Source of the DNA: Candidatus Methylumidiphilus alinenensis
GTDB taxonomy: Bacteria > Pseudomonadota > Gammaproteobacteria > Methylococcales > Methylococcaceae
DNA: 58,900 nucleotides
Direction of reading: 5' to 3'
Assembly (NCBI GenBank): GCA_003242955.1
Contig: QJPH01000276.1
Location: 1-58,900, forward strand
Every line of letters starts with the position of its first letter. The first letter of the stretch is position 1. The translations under genes were made by a program, and so were the position numbers. The notes under the pieces were generated by a model. It was not told where the DNA came from. It did not search any database and was given only the letters and a program-made list of their open reading frames with translations. This document shows, piece by piece, positions 15,938 to 26,641 of this stretch.

Positions 15938-16928
15938 GATGTTTCTTCTGAAATTGTGCCACAGCTTTGTTGTGCTCGGCCAGAGTGCTGGAAAAAACAT
16001 GCCCGCCATCACCGTGCGCCACAAAATACAGGCTGCTTCCTTGATCTGGATGCAGCGCAGCGCGTATGGAATCAATCCCAGGCATGCTGATTGGCGTGGG
16101 GGGCAGGCCATTGTGGATATAAGTGTTATAGGGCGTGTCCCGAAGCAGGTCGCCCTTGCCGATATTGCCCGTATAGGCATTACCCATGCCGTAAATCACC
16201 GTCGGATCAGTTTGCAAAAGCATACCTTTCGCCAACCGGCGACTAAAGACCCCGGCGACTTTATTCCTTTCCTCAGCCAAGGCGGTTTCTTTCTCCACAA
16301 TTGAAGCCAGAATCAATGCCTCGTAAGGGTTATGCAAAGGCAGTCCCTCTGCCCTACCCTGCCATTCTTCAGCCAAGACCGCCTGCATTTTTCGGTAAGC
16401 CTGTTTCAATAGCTCTAGATCGGTGGTTCCCTTGGTGTAAATGTAGGTATCAGGGAAAAACCGACCATCTGCCTGTTCCCCCAGCGCATCAATCATCCCC
16501 ATTATTTCGTTGGACGACTTCCCGGCAATCAGGTGGGCAAGAGCCGGTTGCCGGTTCATTGCCTCGAGCATTTGATTAAACGTCCAGCCTTCGACGAAGG
16601 TGACGCTGTATCGACGCACCTTGCCCAAGACGAAGAGATTCAATAACTGCCGGGGAGTGGTTTGCACTGGAATCTCGTATTCTCCATATTTGATCCGTTT
16701 CGCAGAATTTTCCGTCCAAGCCATCAAACAAAACCAGAGCGGCCTGTCGAGCAAACCTTTTGTATGCAAGCCATTTGCAATAGCCTTCAGACCCTGTCCT
16801 TTGTCGATTTCAAAGTAAGCGGTCTCGTGGTTGTTCAGGGGCGAGTCCATGTGTAGCCGGTAATCCATCCACAGGCTAAACATAAGGACGATAGACGCAA
16901 CGGCAATGCCAGTGGACAAACGTTTCAT
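15930..16928 (-). CDS. mltG: Endolytic murein transglycosylase MltG
   Basis: Membrane-bound transglycosylase that cuts nascent glycan strands; 332 residues. A single N-terminal membrane helix (TGIAVASIVLMFSLW) is followed by a LysM-like part and the YceG catalytic domain. The motif ILASIVEKET contains the catalytic Glu (E212), and RFFPDTYIY and LPPTPISMPG are conserved family blocks. The gene lies between pabC and tmk, its usual location, and overlaps pabC by 4 bp. Confidence 0.94.
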   Translation of the reverse strand: MKRLSTGIAVASIVLMFSLWMDYRLHMDSPLNNHETAYFEIDKGQGLKAIANGLHTKGLLDRPLWFCLMAWTENSAKRIKYGEYEIPVQTTPRQLLNLFVLGKVRRYSVTFVEGWTFNQMLEAMNRQPALAHLIAGKSSNEIMGMIDALGEQADGRFFPDTYIYTKGTTDLELLKQAYRKMQAVLAEEWQGRAEGLPLHNPYEALILASIVEKETALAEERNKVAGVFSRRLAKGMLLQTDPTVIYGMGNAYTGNIGKGDLLRDTPYNTYIHNGLPPTPISMPGIDSIRAALHPDQGSSLYFVAHGDGGHVFSSTLAEHNKAVAQFQKKHHE

Positions 16929-17773
16929 GATTGATGCTCCCTGGCAACCATTTCGTCAATGCGCCGGGTCAAAAGTCGGGTTATGCTGCCGACCGGATAC
17001 GCCTTGCCATCCAAAAGGCTAACCGGCCATATGCCGATGACAGAGTTAGTAAGAAATATTTCATCGGCATCATAAGCTTCTTCAGGAAGAATCCGGGCCT
17101 GTTCAACCGCCAACCCCAAAAATACCGCACTTTCCAAAACCAACCCACGCATCACACCCGCAACTCCGCAACGCTCCAACAACGGAGTGCGCAACATACC
17201 ACTGTTGACCAGAAACAGATTGCTCATAACGCCTTCCACCAGAAAGCCTTCATGATCCAACATCAGCCCTTCGCCTATGCCCTCATCGTCCCATTCTGCA
17301 CGGGCAAGCACCTGCTCTAACCGGTTCAAGTGTTTGATGCCAGCCAAGTGCGGATTAAGCCCTAGGCGAATATCGCAGAAACGCGCCTTTACACCCGATT
17401 CCCTGATTGATTTTGGATAATCTGGCTTGGGGTGTGAGGAAATAATACGGGTGCCTTGGCTTTGTTTAGGGGGCAGGTAGCCGCGTCCCCCAAGGCCTCG
17501 GGTCAGCATGATTTTCAGGACGCAGCTTGAATTCATATGACCGATCCGCTGAACCTCCTCCGTTAAAATCTCAACGCCCGGAAAAGGGATATTAAGCCGC
17601 AAGGCATCGGCTTGTAACCTTTTAAGGTGACGGTCCAGAAAAATGGCCACGCCCTCTTGCACTGAAAGGGTGGTGAAAATGCCGTCTCCATATTGCAGCC
17701 CTCTATCGGCTATATCCAGAAATCGCGTACTTTTGCCGTTGACAAGGGCGGAGGAAGAAACTTCCGATGTCAC
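16925..17773 (-). CDS. pabC: Aminodeoxychorismate lyase
   Basis: PLP enzyme that splits 4-amino-4-deoxychorismate into p-aminobenzoate and pyruvate for folate synthesis; 282 residues. I choose the GTG at 17773 because it overlaps the fabF stop (GTGTGA) and matches family length; the open frame upstream lies inside fabF. It has [13 protein letters not shown] near the start, the PLP Lys in [13 protein letters not shown] and the phosphate-binding SVIGIWPV region near the end. Confidence 0.92.
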   Translation of the reverse strand: MTSEVSSSALVNGKSTRFLDIADRGLQYGDGIFTTLSVQEGVAIFLDRHLKRLQADALRLNIPFPGVEILTEEVQRIGHMNSSCVLKIMLTRGLGGRGYLPPKQSQGTRIISSHPKPDYPKSIRESGVKARFCDIRLGLNPHLAGIKHLNRLEQVLARAEWDDEGIGEGLMLDHEGFLVEGVMSNLFLVNSGMLRTPLLERCGVAGVMRGLVLESAVFLGLAVEQARILPEEAYDADEIFLTNSVIGIWPVSLLDGKAYPVGSITRLLTRRIDEMVAREHQS

Positions 17774-19011
17774 ACAAATCGTCTGAAGATCAAGGTGCCG
17801 TTTGTGCCTCCAAAGCCAAATGAATTCGACATGATGACATTCAGTTTGGCCGATCTTGCGGTATGTGGGACAAAATCCAAATCGCATTTTGGATCTGGAT
17901 TATCCAAGTTGATGGTCGGAGGAATTATTTGATCGCGCAGTGCAAGTGCCGAGAAGACAGCCTCAATGCCACCTGCCGCCCCCAGCATGTGGCCAGTCAT
18001 GGACTTGGTTGAACTGACTGGGACCCGATAGGCAACATCCCCAAAAACACCTTTGATGGCAAATGTTTCTGCAATGTCTCCAGCGGGTGTCGAAGTGCCG
18101 TGTGCATTGATGTAATCTACATCATCAGGTGTTAATGAAGCGTCCCTTAAGGCATTTGTCATACACTTGCCTGCACCTTCCCCATTCTCCAATGGAGAAG
18201 TCATATGGTAGGCATCGCTACTCATCCCATAGCCGATTACTTCTGCATAAATGTTTGCCCCGCGCCGTTTGGCATGCTCCAGTTCTTCCAACACAAGAAC
18301 GCCGGCACCATCGCTCAAAACAAAACCATCGCGATCAACGTCCCAAGGGCGGCTTGCCCTTGTCGGTTCGTCATTGCGCCGTGACAAGGCACGGGCAGAG
18401 GCGAATCCCCCCAGGGAAGTGGCTGCTGTCGCCATTTCCGCACCGCCGGCAAACATCACGTCAGCATCCCCGTATTGGATTAGCCGGTAAGCATCGCCTA
18501 TGCAGTGTGTTCCCGTCGCACAAGCTGTGACAATTGAGTAATTTGGGCCTTTCAATCCATACTTGATGGACAGGTTGCCGGAAATCATATTGATAATATT
18601 ACTCGGCACAAAGAAAGGCGATATCTTCCGTGGCCCCCCTTTTAGAAAGGCATTATGCCCCTGCTCTATCCCTTCGATTCCGCCGATCCCAGCACCTATG
18701 ACCGCTCCAATGCGATCAGCATTTTGTTCGGTCACATCAATCCCGCAATCGTCAAAAGCCTGAGATGCGGCCGCAATTCCATAATGGATGAAGGCATCCA
18801 TCTTTTTGGCATCTTTCTCGGGAATGTATTCCGTAACATCAAAGCCCCTGACAGCACCCCCGATCCGGGTAGTGAATGCGGTAACATCAAACCGTTCTAT
18901 AGGCCCGATTCCGCTTTTGCCGCTAATTATGCTGTTCCAAGAATCGGCAACATTATTACCAACCGGGGAGACTGCCCCAAGGCCGGTGATCACTACACGT
19001 CTCTTACTCAA
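17770..19011 (-). CDS. fabF: 3-oxoacyl-ACP synthase II
   Basis: Condensing enzyme for elongation of acyl-ACP in type II fatty acid synthesis; 413 residues. The Cys-His-His triad is C164 in [11 protein letters not shown]304 in [11 protein letters not shown] and H341 in [15 protein letters not shown]. It follows acpP after a 94-bp gap holding a stable hairpin (19058-19096), and its stop overlaps the pabC start. Confidence 0.96.
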   Translation of the reverse strand: MSKRRVVITGLGAVSPVGNNVADSWNSIISGKSGIGPIERFDVTAFTTRIGGAVRGFDVTEYIPEKDAKKMDAFIHYGIAAASQAFDDCGIDVTEQNADRIGAVIGAGIGGIEGIEQGHNAFLKGGPRKISPFFVPSNIINMISGNLSIKYGLKGPNYSIVTACATGTHCIGDAYRLIQYGDADVMFAGGAEMATAATSLGGFASARALSRRNDEPTRASRPWDVDRDGFVLSDGAGVLVLEELEHAKRRGANIYAEVIGYGMSSDAYHMTSPLENGEGAGKCMTNALRDASLTPDDVDYINAHGTSTPAGDIAETFAIKGVFGDVAYRVPVSSTKSMTGHMLGAAGGIEAVFSALALRDQIIPPTINLDNPDPKCDLDFVPHTARSAKLNVIMSNSFGFGGTNGTLIFRRFV

Positions 19012-19057
19012 GATAGGTCCTCAGGTAGACGGTTTGGACTCTGCCACAAAGAATAAT

Positions 19058-19096
19058 GCCCCACGGAACCCGCTTGACTGGGCGTTCCGTTGGGGC
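19058..19096 (-). promoter_or_regulatory. Hairpin between acpP and fabF (possible attenuator)
   Basis: GCCCCA-CGGAAC pairs with GTTCCG-TTGGGGC around a short loop, giving a strong stem in the acpP-fabF gap. On the transcribed strand it is followed by ATTATTCTTTG, too weak a U-tract for a full terminator. A partial terminator or mRNA processing/stability structure would fit the need for much more acyl carrier protein than FabF; this role is inference. Confidence 0.5.
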
Positions 19097-19105
19097 GTCC
19101 AAAAT

Positions 19106-19342
19106 TTACAGATGGCTTTCAATATAACTGATAGCCTCTTGAACCGTAGTGATTTTCTCGGCATCTTCGTCTGGAATTTCGCATTCAAATTCCTCTTCCA
19201 ACGCCATGACAAGTTCCACCGTATCCAATGAATCAGCGCCAAGGTCGTCCACAAACGAAGCTTCGGTGGCAACCTCCTCGGCACCTTTAACACCCAGTTG
19301 CTCGGCAACGATCTTTTTTACACGCTCTGAAATATCACTCAT
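19106..19342 (-). CDS. acpP: Acyl carrier protein
   Basis: A 78-residue acidic protein carrying the growing acyl chain on phosphopantetheine. The attachment motif [14 protein letters not shown] places the modified Ser at residue 38. It stands between fabG and fabF as in most gammaproteobacteria. A 220-bp gap upstream holds a probable promoter (19423-19452) and a hairpin follows the gene, so its transcript can be made separately from the neighbours. Confidence 0.97.
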   Translation of the reverse strand: MSDISERVKKIVAEQLGVKGAEEVATEASFVDDLGADSLDTVELVMALEEEFECEIPDEDAEKITTVQEAISYIESHL

Positions 19343-19422
19343 CTTTTTCTATCCTCAATTGTTTAAGCTTGAAAGTATCAGCCTGAAAATTTTAATTGGA
19401 ATTCCAATAATTACAAGACTTG

Positions 19423-19452
19423 ATTTTATGCCACACTCAGTTTTCCTGTCCT
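19423..19452 (-). promoter_or_regulatory. Candidate promoter upstream of acpP
   Basis: On the minus strand AGGACA (19452-19447) is followed after 18 bp by TAAAAT (19428-19423). The -10 matches five of six and the -35 four of six positions. It lies about 80 bp before the acpP start in an otherwise empty 220-bp gap. Confidence 0.35.
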
Positions 19453-19562
19453 AGGGTAGCTTTTATTTTTGCCTATGAAAATCCTCAGCGGTGAACAATA
19501 CCACGATCCAAGCACTTAGTGAACGGCTAGACTGGATTTGACGGTAAATTCCACGTTTTCCA

Positions 19563-20300
19563 TTAGGCCATGTACATGCCACCATTCACATGCAAGGTCT
19601 CTCCAGTGATATACCCACCGTCAGGCGAACAAAGAAAGGCCACCGCACCCGCTATTTCCTCAGCTTGGCCCAAGCGCCCTAAAGGAATCTGACCGAGCAA
19701 AGCCTTTTTATGATCCTCTGTCAATGAGCGAGTCATATCCGTGTCAATAAAACCCGGGGCCACCGCGTTGACCGTGACATTACGGGAGCCGAGTTCTTTG
19801 GCCAAAGACTTGGTGAAACCAATTATACCAGCCTTAGCAGCCGCATAATTAGCCTGACCCGCGTTGCCAGTCGCGCCCACCACGGAAGTGATGTTCACGA
19901 TACGGCCAAATCTTGCTTTGACCATGCCCTTCATGGCCGCCTTGGACAATCGGTAAATTGATGTCAGGTTAGTTTGTATGACCGCATCCCAATCTTCATC
20001 TTTCATTCGCATCAGCAGACCATCACGGGTAATGCCTGCGTTGTTGACTAGAATAGTCGGTGCGCCAAACTCGTCAATCACCCCTTTGATAAAGCTTTCT
20101 ATCGAAGCCGCGTCGGAAACATCTAGAATCTTTCCGGTTCCTTTCAGGCCAGCCTCGACGATTGCCTTGCCAATCGAATCGGCACCCGGCTCAGTCGTAG
20201 CCGTACCAATTACGAAATGACCTGCGGCAGCGAGGCGCATGGCGATAGCCCTCCCTATGCCACGGCTTGCCCCTGTAACCACTGCGATTTGACTGCTCAT
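19563..20300 (-). CDS. fabG: 3-oxoacyl-ACP reductase
   Basis: NADPH-dependent short-chain dehydrogenase reducing 3-oxoacyl-ACP; 245 residues. The cofactor motif TGASRGIGRAIA is at 9-20, NNAG at 86-89, and the catalytic Ser139, Tyr152 and Lys156 lie in NITSVVGATG and QANYAAAKAG. The ATG overlaps the fabD stop by 4 bp. Confidence 0.96.
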   Translation of the reverse strand: MSSQIAVVTGASRGIGRAIAMRLAAAGHFVIGTATTEPGADSIGKAIVEAGLKGTGKILDVSDAASIESFIKGVIDEFGAPTILVNNAGITRDGLLMRMKDEDWDAVIQTNLTSIYRLSKAAMKGMVKARFGRIVNITSVVGATGNAGQANYAAAKAGIIGFTKSLAKELGSRNVTVNAVAPGFIDTDMTRSLTEDHKKALLGQIPLGRLGQAEEIAGAVAFLCSPDGGYITGETLHVNGGMYMA

Positions 20301-21247
20301 TTTACCAGCTCCAATGCCTTATTTAGAGAATCGGGATCGAAAACGGCTTCCATCCGGGCATCCTTCACAATCCGTTTGTTTAAACCCAAAAGTACTTTGC
20401 CGGGACCGCATTCAACGAATTGACCGACACCCTGTTCAAACAGGAACCTGATAGTATCAGACCAACGCACCGGGCTATATAACTGTTGCTCAAGAACGAA
20501 ACGGATTTCTTCGGGTTTCGAGTGGCTCCCCACATCGACATTATGTACCACAGCAATGCTGGATGAATGGAAAGTGGTGTTTGCCAGGATTTCCCTAAAC
20601 TCCGCAGCCGCTCCAACCATCAGAGGACAATGCGAAGGAACGCTGACCGGCAGAAGTACCGCCTTTTTAGCACCTTCTCTCTTAAGCGCATCAATGGCGC
20701 GGGAAACGGCGGTGGCATGGCCTGCAATCACGACCTGTCCGGGCGAATTGAAATTGGCCGCTGTCACTACCTCGCCGCCAGTGGAAATTTCTGCGCAAAC
20801 TGCAATGACTATTGCATCATCAAGACCGAGAACAGCAGCCATTGCCCCGATCCCAGGCTCAACAGCACCCTGCATCAGCTTAGCCCGCTTCGCGACCAGT
20901 TCCACCGCTTGCGCAAAATCAACCACCCCGGCACACACCAAAGCAGAAAACTCTCCCAAGCTATGCCCTGCCATCCATCGAGGCTGGACATCGGAGACCT
21001 TGGCCCAGACTCGATAGGCCGCCACACCGGCAGCCAGCATAGCCGGCTGCGTATGTTGGGTTAGGTTCAATTCCCCGGCCGGTCCATCAGTGGCCAATCG
21101 CCACAAGTCGTAACCAAGAACCTCGGAGGCTGTGCCGAAAACTTGCGCAACCTCAGGGTGTTCGGCAGCCAATGCGCCCAACATGCCCACCGATTGCGAT
21201 CCCTGCCCAGGAAAGACAAATGCCAAGCCATTATCTGTTTTGTTCAT
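20297..21247 (-). CDS. fabD: Malonyl-CoA:ACP transacylase
   Basis: Loads malonate from CoA onto ACP; 316 residues. The N-terminal FPGQGSQSVGML, the nucleophile elbow GHSLGEFSAL (Ser96) and the catalytic His206 in SVPSHCPLM are present. It lies 18 bp after fabH and overlaps fabG by 4 bp. Confidence 0.96.
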   Translation of the reverse strand: MNKTDNGLAFVFPGQGSQSVGMLGALAAEHPEVAQVFGTASEVLGYDLWRLATDGPAGELNLTQHTQPAMLAAGVAAYRVWAKVSDVQPRWMAGHSLGEFSALVCAGVVDFAQAVELVAKRAKLMQGAVEPGIGAMAAVLGLDDAIVIAVCAEISTGGEVVTAANFNSPGQVVIAGHATAVSRAIDALKREGAKKAVLLPVSVPSHCPLMVGAAAEFREILANTTFHSSSIAVVHNVDVGSHSKPEEIRFVLEQQLYSPVRWSDTIRFLFEQGVGQFVECGPGKVLLGLNKRIVKDARMEAVFDPDSLNKALELVK

Positions 21248-21265
21248 GCGAATGCATCCAATGAG

Positions 21266-22234
21266 TCAATAACGAACCAACGCTGAACCCCAAGCAAACC
21301 CTCCGCCAAATGCTTCCATCAGCACGGTTTGCCCACGTTGGATTCTCCCGTCGCGCACAGCCTCGTTTAATGCCAAGGGGACGGAGGCAGATGAAGTATT
21401 GCCTTGGGTCTCGATTGTGCAAACCACTCGCTCCATCGGCATTTTCAGTTTTTTTGCGGTCGCCGTTATGATTCGTATATTTGCTTGATGCGGCACTAGC
21501 CAATCAATATCGGACTTTTCCAGATTGTTCGCCGCCAAGGTTTCGTCCACGATCTTACCTAAAGTATTTACGGCGGTCTTGAATACATCGTTGCCTTGCA
21601 TCTTAATGTAACGCTCCTCATCGCCACCCCCGGCTTTCTCGCGAGGAGGATAGGGTAGATACAATAAATCCTTGTATTGGCCGTCCGAACTGATATGGGT
21701 GCTCATTATCCCCGGTTCATCGGAAACCTCCAACACCATCGCGCCGGAACCGTCTCCAAACAGGATGCAGGTCGTCCTGTCGGTCCAGTCAACAAGGCGT
21801 GAGTTGATTTCGCTGCCGACAACCAGAACACGTTTGGCGTTGCCCGACCGGATGTATTGATCGGCGATGCTCAGTGCGAAAATAAAACCAGAACACGCTG
21901 CCTGCACATCAAACGAGGCACAGTTTCTGATGTTGAGCCTTTGCTGAAGTAAACAGGCAGTGCTGGGGAAAACCCTATCGGGTGAACTGGTGGCAAGAAT
22001 GATCAGGTCAATGTCATCAGCCGTCACCCCTGCGGCCGCTATAGCCCGCCTTGAGGCAACCTCCGCCATACTCGAAGCCGTTTCATGGGGTGCGGCAATG
22101 TGCCTGGAATATATACCCGTCCGCTCCAATATCCACTCGTTGGATGTATCTACCATCCTGGCAATGTCATAATTGGTTCGAACAGCTTCAGGCAAATAGC
22201 CCCCCGTTCCAGCGATACGGGAATATCGACTCAC
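21266..22234 (-). CDS. fabH: 3-oxoacyl-ACP synthase III
   Basis: Starts fatty acid synthesis by condensing acetyl-CoA with malonyl-ACP; 322 residues. The active-site Cys114 is in [13 protein letters not shown], His249 in [10 protein letters not shown] and Asn279 in [11 protein letters not shown]. The ATG overlaps the plsX stop by 4 bp. Confidence 0.96.
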   Translation of the reverse strand: MSRYSRIAGTGGYLPEAVRTNYDIARMVDTSNEWILERTGIYSRHIAAPHETASSMAEVASRRAIAAAGVTADDIDLIILATSSPDRVFPSTACLLQQRLNIRNCASFDVQAACSGFIFALSIADQYIRSGNAKRVLVVGSEINSRLVDWTDRTTCILFGDGSGAMVLEVSDEPGIMSTHISSDGQYKDLLYLPYPPREKAGGGDEERYIKMQGNDVFKTAVNTLGKIVDETLAANNLEKSDIDWLVPHQANIRIITATAKKLKMPMERVVCTIETQGNTSSASVPLALNEAVRDGRIQRGQTVLMEAFGGGFAWGSALVRY

Positions 22235-23256
22235 GCGGATTTCCTTTCTTCAATCAACTCGGAAACTCTTTGTCCAATTTTATCAGGCACGGCATTTTCG
22301 ATTTCCAAAACGGCGATTTCGATAGCCTTGGCAAAAGCGGTGCGATCAGCGTTGCCATGGCTTTTCACGACTATCCCGCGCAAACCAACAAAACTTGCAC
22401 CATTATATTGCCTAGGGTCAAAGCGCTTCCTGAACGCACGTAGCACTGGCAAAGCAACGACACCGGCCATTTTGGTCAACAAACTCTCAGAAAAGGCTTG
22501 CTTCAGCGCCACGCTGATCATCTTTGCCAATCCTTCGCTGGCTTTCAGTGCCACATTACCAATAAAGCCGTCGGTGACAACGATGTCCACGTCACCGGTG
22601 TAAATATCGTTACCTTCCACGAAACCAATAAAATTAATATGTGAATCGGCGATGAGTTTTACCGCCTGCTTGACCTGTTCGTTGCCCTTGATCTCTTCCT
22701 CGCCAATGTTAAGAAGGCCGACTTTGGGGTTGGGTATTTTTTCAACCGCCTTGACCAGTTCGTAACCCATTATCGCAAACTGTAGCAGGTGCTCCGCGCT
22801 ACAATCAACGTTGGCACCCAAATCCAAGACATGAGTATGCCCATGCAAAGAAGGGACAACACCGATGATCGCCGGACGGTCTATGCCTGGAATGGTCTTC
22901 AACACAAACTTGGAAATGGCCATCAATGCCCCCGTGTTGCCAGCACTGACACAGGCATCGGCGGTGCCATCCTTGACCTGATTAATAGCCACTCTCATCG
23001 AAGAGTCCTTTTTATTCCGTAACGCCTTGGAAGGGGACTCGTGCATTTCCACCAATTCGGAAGCGTGACGGATAGTGAGACGATTGCCAAAATGGTTCGA
23101 ATTGGCCACGCTTGCCTTCAAAATCGCCCCATCCCCGACTAATATCAAGTTCAAGTTTGGATTACGGTCAAGACTGACCAATGCTGCCGGCACCACCACC
23201 TCGGGACCGTAGTCGCCGCCCATGGCATCAAGGGCTATCGTAGGATTATCATGCAT
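22231..23256 (-). CDS. plsX: Phosphate acyltransferase PlsX
   Basis: Makes acyl phosphate from acyl-ACP for phospholipid synthesis; 341 residues. It opens with [20 protein letters not shown] and contains [33 protein letters not shown] and [13 protein letters not shown], all family blocks. Position between rpmF and fabH is canonical. Confidence 0.95.
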   Translation of the reverse strand: MHDNPTIALDAMGGDYGPEVVVPAALVSLDRNPNLNLILVGDGAILKASVANSNHFGNRLTIRHASELVEMHESPSKALRNKKDSSMRVAINQVKDGTADACVSAGNTGALMAISKFVLKTIPGIDRPAIIGVVPSLHGHTHVLDLGANVDCSAEHLLQFAIMGYELVKAVEKIPNPKVGLLNIGEEEIKGNEQVKQAVKLIADSHINFIGFVEGNDIYTGDVDIVVTDGFIGNVALKASEGLAKMISVALKQAFSESLLTKMAGVVALPVLRAFRKRFDPRQYNGASFVGLRGIVVKSHGNADRTAFAKAIEIAVLEIENAVPDKIGQRVSELIEERKSA

Positions 23257-23366
23257 TAGGCAAACCGCTCGCGAACCGGGCTATTTTCTGGCATAGGCAT
23301 ATATTCTTCCGTACCCCCCCTTTGGCAGAGCCAACCGATAGGCTAGGAAAAACTAAAGGGACGATA

Positions 23367-23561
23367 TTAATCTTCTTTTTCAATTTCTACTTTGGATGCT
23401 ATGACTTTGCGGCCACGGTAGAAACCATCTGGACTGACGTGATGCCTCAAATGAGTTTCACCCGTGTTAGGTTCTATGGAAAGTGCCTTTGCAGTCAATG
23501 CGTCATGTGCGCGGCGCATACCCCGCTTTGAACGGGTTTTTCGATTCTGTTGTACAGCCAT
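23367..23561 (-). CDS. rpmF: 50S ribosomal protein L32
   Basis: A 64-residue basic protein. The opening [20 protein letters not shown] is diagnostic for L32, followed by the usual [14 protein letters not shown]. It has no CxxC zinc pairs, as in many proteobacteria. It sits between yceD and plsX in the conserved order. Confidence 0.96.
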   Translation of the reverse strand: MAVQQNRKTRSKRGMRRAHDALTAKALSIEPNTGETHLRHHVSPDGFYRGRKVIASKVEIEKED

Positions 23562-23583
23562 GGAATAAATCCTCGTAAATTCA

Positions 23584-24090
23584 TTATTTTTTCATTTCAG
23601 CCAAAACGGCAAATGGATTAGGCCGCTTTGGGGTATCAGGTGTCTGCGCCAATTCCTCTCTTGGCGCCGCCGATGCATCGCATTGCCCGTGCTGGGGAAT
23701 GGAGGGAATCGCAAGCAGCAATTCCTCTTGTAATATGTCGGCCAAAGATATGGTTTCCTCTTCCAGCAACAAAGGATCACAGGACTCGGGAAGCAAATCG
23801 GCCTCATCAATCGAACTGACAACCGCCAATTTAACTTGGTTGCTCACCAGCCATGCGATTGGCCCTAGGCAGCACTGGCATTGCAACTCCAGTTCAGCCT
23901 CCACGTAGCCCGTCACCATCGAAAGTTTGCCGACTTTCCCAAACTTCAACTCAAACCTAACCAACCCATCCGGGTTCAGCAGCACTTCCTGCAAACGGAC
24001 CAGTTGGGATAAAGGCAAAGACCCTTTAAACTGGCGACGCTTTTCTGCCAATGCCAAGGGGTCTATTCGCTCAGGTAAATGTTCGACCAT
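23584..24090 (-). CDS. yceD: YceD (DUF177) protein, 23S rRNA accumulation family
   Basis: A 168-residue protein from the ATG at 24090 ([20 protein letters not shown]). The conserved block [15 protein letters not shown] with clustered Cys and the upstream [17 protein letters not shown] fit the DUF177 family, whose E. coli member affects 23S rRNA levels. It is located directly before rpmF, the standard context. The molecular function remains unsettled. Confidence 0.9.
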   Translation of the reverse strand: MVEHLPERIDPLALAEKRRQFKGSLPLSQLVRLQEVLLNPDGLVRFELKFGKVGKLSMVTGYVEAELELQCQCCLGPIAWLVSNQVKLAVVSSIDEADLLPESCDPLLLEEETISLADILQEELLLAIPSIPQHGQCDASAAPREELAQTPDTPKRPNPFAVLAEMKK

Positions 24091-24159
24091 AATCCGAGAA
24101 TGATACCGATAAACCATCAAAACTGTCAAAATTATCTTAACTAACGATCAGAAAAAACC

Positions 24160-24768
24160 ATGAACACCCATCCATCCTCACCCATTCGACTGGTTCTTGC
24201 ATCAAGTTCACCCTATAGGCGGGAATTGCTTGCCAAACTCGGCATCCCGTTTGAATCAGCCTCTCCCGACATTGACGAAACAGCAATGGCAGGGGAAACC
24301 CCGACCCAACTATCCAAACGGCTGGCCGAGGAAAAAGCCCACGCCTTGCGGAACCACTTCCCTGCTCATCTAATCATTGGCTCCGACCAAGTCGCCATGC
24401 TGGATGGGGTACAACTCGGCAAACCCGGCGACACGGCGAGGGCTGTGGCCCAGTTGCTCGCTGCATCAGGCAAAGCGGTTGAGTTTTTCACCAGTGTTTG
24501 CGTGATGAATTCGAAAACTGGCATGACAGTCTCCGATACGGACAAGACTGTCGTGCATTTTCGCACGTTGAGCAGAAGGAAAATTGAACGTTACGTGGAC
24601 ATTGAACGCCCATTCGATTGCGCCGGAGGGTTTAAATCGGAGAGCTTGGGCATAGCATTGATCGAAAGGCTGGAGACCGCCGACCCCAACGCACTGGTCG
24701 GCCTGCCACTGATTCGATTGGTCGGGCTTTTGGAAAAATGCGGACTGGAAATTCTGGTTCAGCGGTAA
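24160..24768 (+). CDS. Maf-family nucleotide pyrophosphatase (YceF type)
   Basis: A 202-residue Maf/YceF-like NTP pyrophosphatase that probably removes modified nucleotides such as 7-methyl-GTP. The N-terminal LVLASSSPYRRELLAKLGI and PDIDETA, the central IIGSDQVA and the late DCAGGFKSESLGIALIER are family signatures. It is divergent from yceD across a short gap, its usual neighbour, and overlaps the end of the convergent lytic transglycosylase by 10 bp. Confidence 0.92.
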   Translation: MNTHPSSPIRLVLASSSPYRRELLAKLGIPFESASPDIDETAMAGETPTQLSKRLAEEKAHALRNHFPAHLIIGSDQVAMLDGVQLGKPGDTARAVAQLLAASGKAVEFFTSVCVMNSKTGMTVSDTDKTVVHFRTLSRRKIERYVDIERPFDCAGGFKSESLGIALIERLETADPNALVGLPLIRLVGLLEKCGLEILVQR

Positions 24769-25418
24769 TAATAACCTAGCACCCGATCCACATAGTTTTG
24801 GGTTTCGGTGATCGGAGGAACCTGATTGCCGAATTTTTTTACCGTGTTTTCGCCGGAATTGTAAGCCGCGACGGCTAACTTTACGTTTGACGGAAACATT
24901 TCGAGAAGGTCGCTCAGATAGCGCGCACCGCCCTCTATATTTTCTTGCGGGTCAAACCGGTCGCGTACCCCGTAGCGACTGGCTGTCGCAGGCATGAGTT
25001 GCATCAAACCGGCAGCGCCCTTATGGGAAACCGCACCGGGGTTATAACCCGATTCTGCCCGTATGACCGCATGCAATAGGGCTGGATCAAGGCTATATTT
25101 GCTGGCGGCCGCATCGATTAAAGGAGATAATTCTTGCTGTTTTAGTAGGCTGTTCGCGCTTAGATGACGACCAGACGGCCTACTGCCCCCGCCTGCCTTG
25201 CCAACTAAACGTGTCAATCCGGCGTTGTTGGTGACATAGGAAACCGCCATAGTAGCAGGCGGACTCCGCAAAATCCGCTTATAGCCAGAGTGCTTGGGCT
25301 TGTCGGTGTAGAAAACATTCCCTGTGGCATCAACAAACTTGAAAACGTCGGCTACTGCCCCGCTCAAAGGTAAACAAGCGAGCAAAGCCACTACAAACGG
25401 AGCAAAGAATTTCGACAT
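24759..25418 (-). CDS. SLT-domain lytic transglycosylase
   Basis: A 219-residue exported murein hydrolase starting MSKFFAPFVVALLACLPLSG. The N-terminal DUF4124-like part reads DVFKFVDATGNVFYTDKP. The SLT domain begins near residue 98 with LIDAAASKYSLDPALLHAVI; the catalytic Glu122 is in RAESGYNP, followed by KGAAGLMQLMPATASRYG, GGARYLSDLL and VAAYNSGENTV. It probably acts in the periplasm on glycan strands. Confidence 0.93.
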   Translation of the reverse strand: MSKFFAPFVVALLACLPLSGAVADVFKFVDATGNVFYTDKPKHSGYKRILRSPPATMAVSYVTNNAGLTRLVGKAGGGSRPSGRHLSANSLLKQQELSPLIDAAASKYSLDPALLHAVIRAESGYNPGAVSHKGAAGLMQLMPATASRYGVRDRFDPQENIEGGARYLSDLLEMFPSNVKLAVAAYNSGENTVKKFGNQVPPITETQNYVDRVLGYYYR

Positions 25419-25438
25419 TGTTCTATTTCCCAGCAAAA

Positions 25439-26626
25439 CTAAACGCATGGAGGCCTGTATGCTTGAATCAACTTCTTGGCAAACTCCTGGTAGGCCACGT
25501 CTTCCAATGGAGGATGGATAAGCCCCGCCCTGGCATCGCGAAACGCCCTTTCCAATTCGCCGCGCGAAAACCCCGGACCGCCGGCGATACGCATCGCATG
25601 GTCGGTGGCAAAAACCGCTGCCTCGGTCACCTTCAGTTTTGCAAGGGCAACGTCAGACAGACAGTCTTCACGCCCATTTTCACCGGTAATTGTTTCCCAT
25701 CGCTGGGCAACTTCAAACAGCACTATCCTGGCAGCCCGTAATTCTGCATCCAACTTTCCCAATCGATGCCGCACAGACGGTATTTCGGCCACAGTCGTCC
25801 TGCTATCGCCAGGTTTGCGCTCCACGGCCCAGGGTAATAGGGCGTTTCGCGCACCTTCGCCTACCCCTAAATACACCGCCGACACACAGAGCCCAAACCA
25901 AGCCTGTGCAGAAGCCCGCCGTGGGTCATTCACTCTAGCAACAGATGCGGCTATAAGACGGTCATCGTCTAAACAAACATCCTTCAAATCCAGTATGCCC
26001 GATGCTGAAGCCCGCATGCCCAAGCCGTCGAATGCGGGCAAACGTTCAACGCCCGGCAGGGAAAGGTCTAGCAAAAATGACCCAAGCCTAAGCTTTTTCT
26101 CAATGACACTAGGATGGGAATCGACAATTCTTGCAGTAACCACTGCATAACGCAAGGCAGGGAGCCAGGTAGTCCATCGCTTTTCGCCATTAATGACCCA
26201 ATTAGACCCTTGCCGCCGCGCCGTAACCCAGGGAAGGGCACCACGGGCCGGGCTGCCGCCACGCGCCTCGGTCGCGGCTAGGTTGATCAACGCCCCCTGC
26301 TCGCATACCGCCGAAATAACCTCGTTCAGAAGCGCCGGGGGCCATGACTCCGACTCCATTGCCGCACCCAAGGTCTGGTAATGCATGGCCAAGCCCAAAG
26401 CCGCCGAGCCATCCACAGAGCCAAGTTCAGCCAATACCCTCATCGCATCGACTAAGCCTCCCCCCAAACCCCCGTCTTTTAAGGGGACGGGAAGCCTTTG
26501 CAAACCGGCCCGCAGCAAGGCAGCGGGAACGGCAGGATTAAATGAATCCTCACCCGCCAGCGGGCGGAGAAATTCCAGTCCTTGCGCCAATGCTTCCGCT
26601 ATGTTGAGCGGCAATGTGTCGTTCAT
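25439..26626 (-). CDS. Acyl-CoA dehydrogenase family protein
   Basis: A 395-residue flavoprotein of the acyl-CoA dehydrogenase superfamily. Visible blocks: GSVDGSAALGLAMHYQTLGA, the flavin-binding NLAATEARGGSPARGALPWV, NWVINGEKRWTTWLPALRYA, and the C-terminal RIAGGPGFSRGELERAFRDA followed by RAGLIHPP. The substrate cannot be told; the motif order also suits the DszC/SfnB-like branch. It is 20 bp upstream of the transglycosylase. A family B repeat end lies 16 bp before its start codon. Confidence 0.85.
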   Translation of the reverse strand: MNDTLPLNIAEALAQGLEFLRPLAGEDSFNPAVPAALLRAGLQRLPVPLKDGGLGGGLVDAMRVLAELGSVDGSAALGLAMHYQTLGAAMESESWPPALLNEVISAVCEQGALINLAATEARGGSPARGALPWVTARRQGSNWVINGEKRWTTWLPALRYAVVTARIVDSHPSVIEKKLRLGSFLLDLSLPGVERLPAFDGLGMRASASGILDLKDVCLDDDRLIAASVARVNDPRRASAQAWFGLCVSAVYLGVGEGARNALLPWAVERKPGDSRTTVAEIPSVRHRLGKLDAELRAARIVLFEVAQRWETITGENGREDCLSDVALAKLKVTEAAVFATDHAMRIAGGPGFSRGELERAFRDARAGLIHPPLEDVAYQEFAKKLIQAYRPPCV

Positions 26627-26641
26627 TCGGGTAGTTCCATA

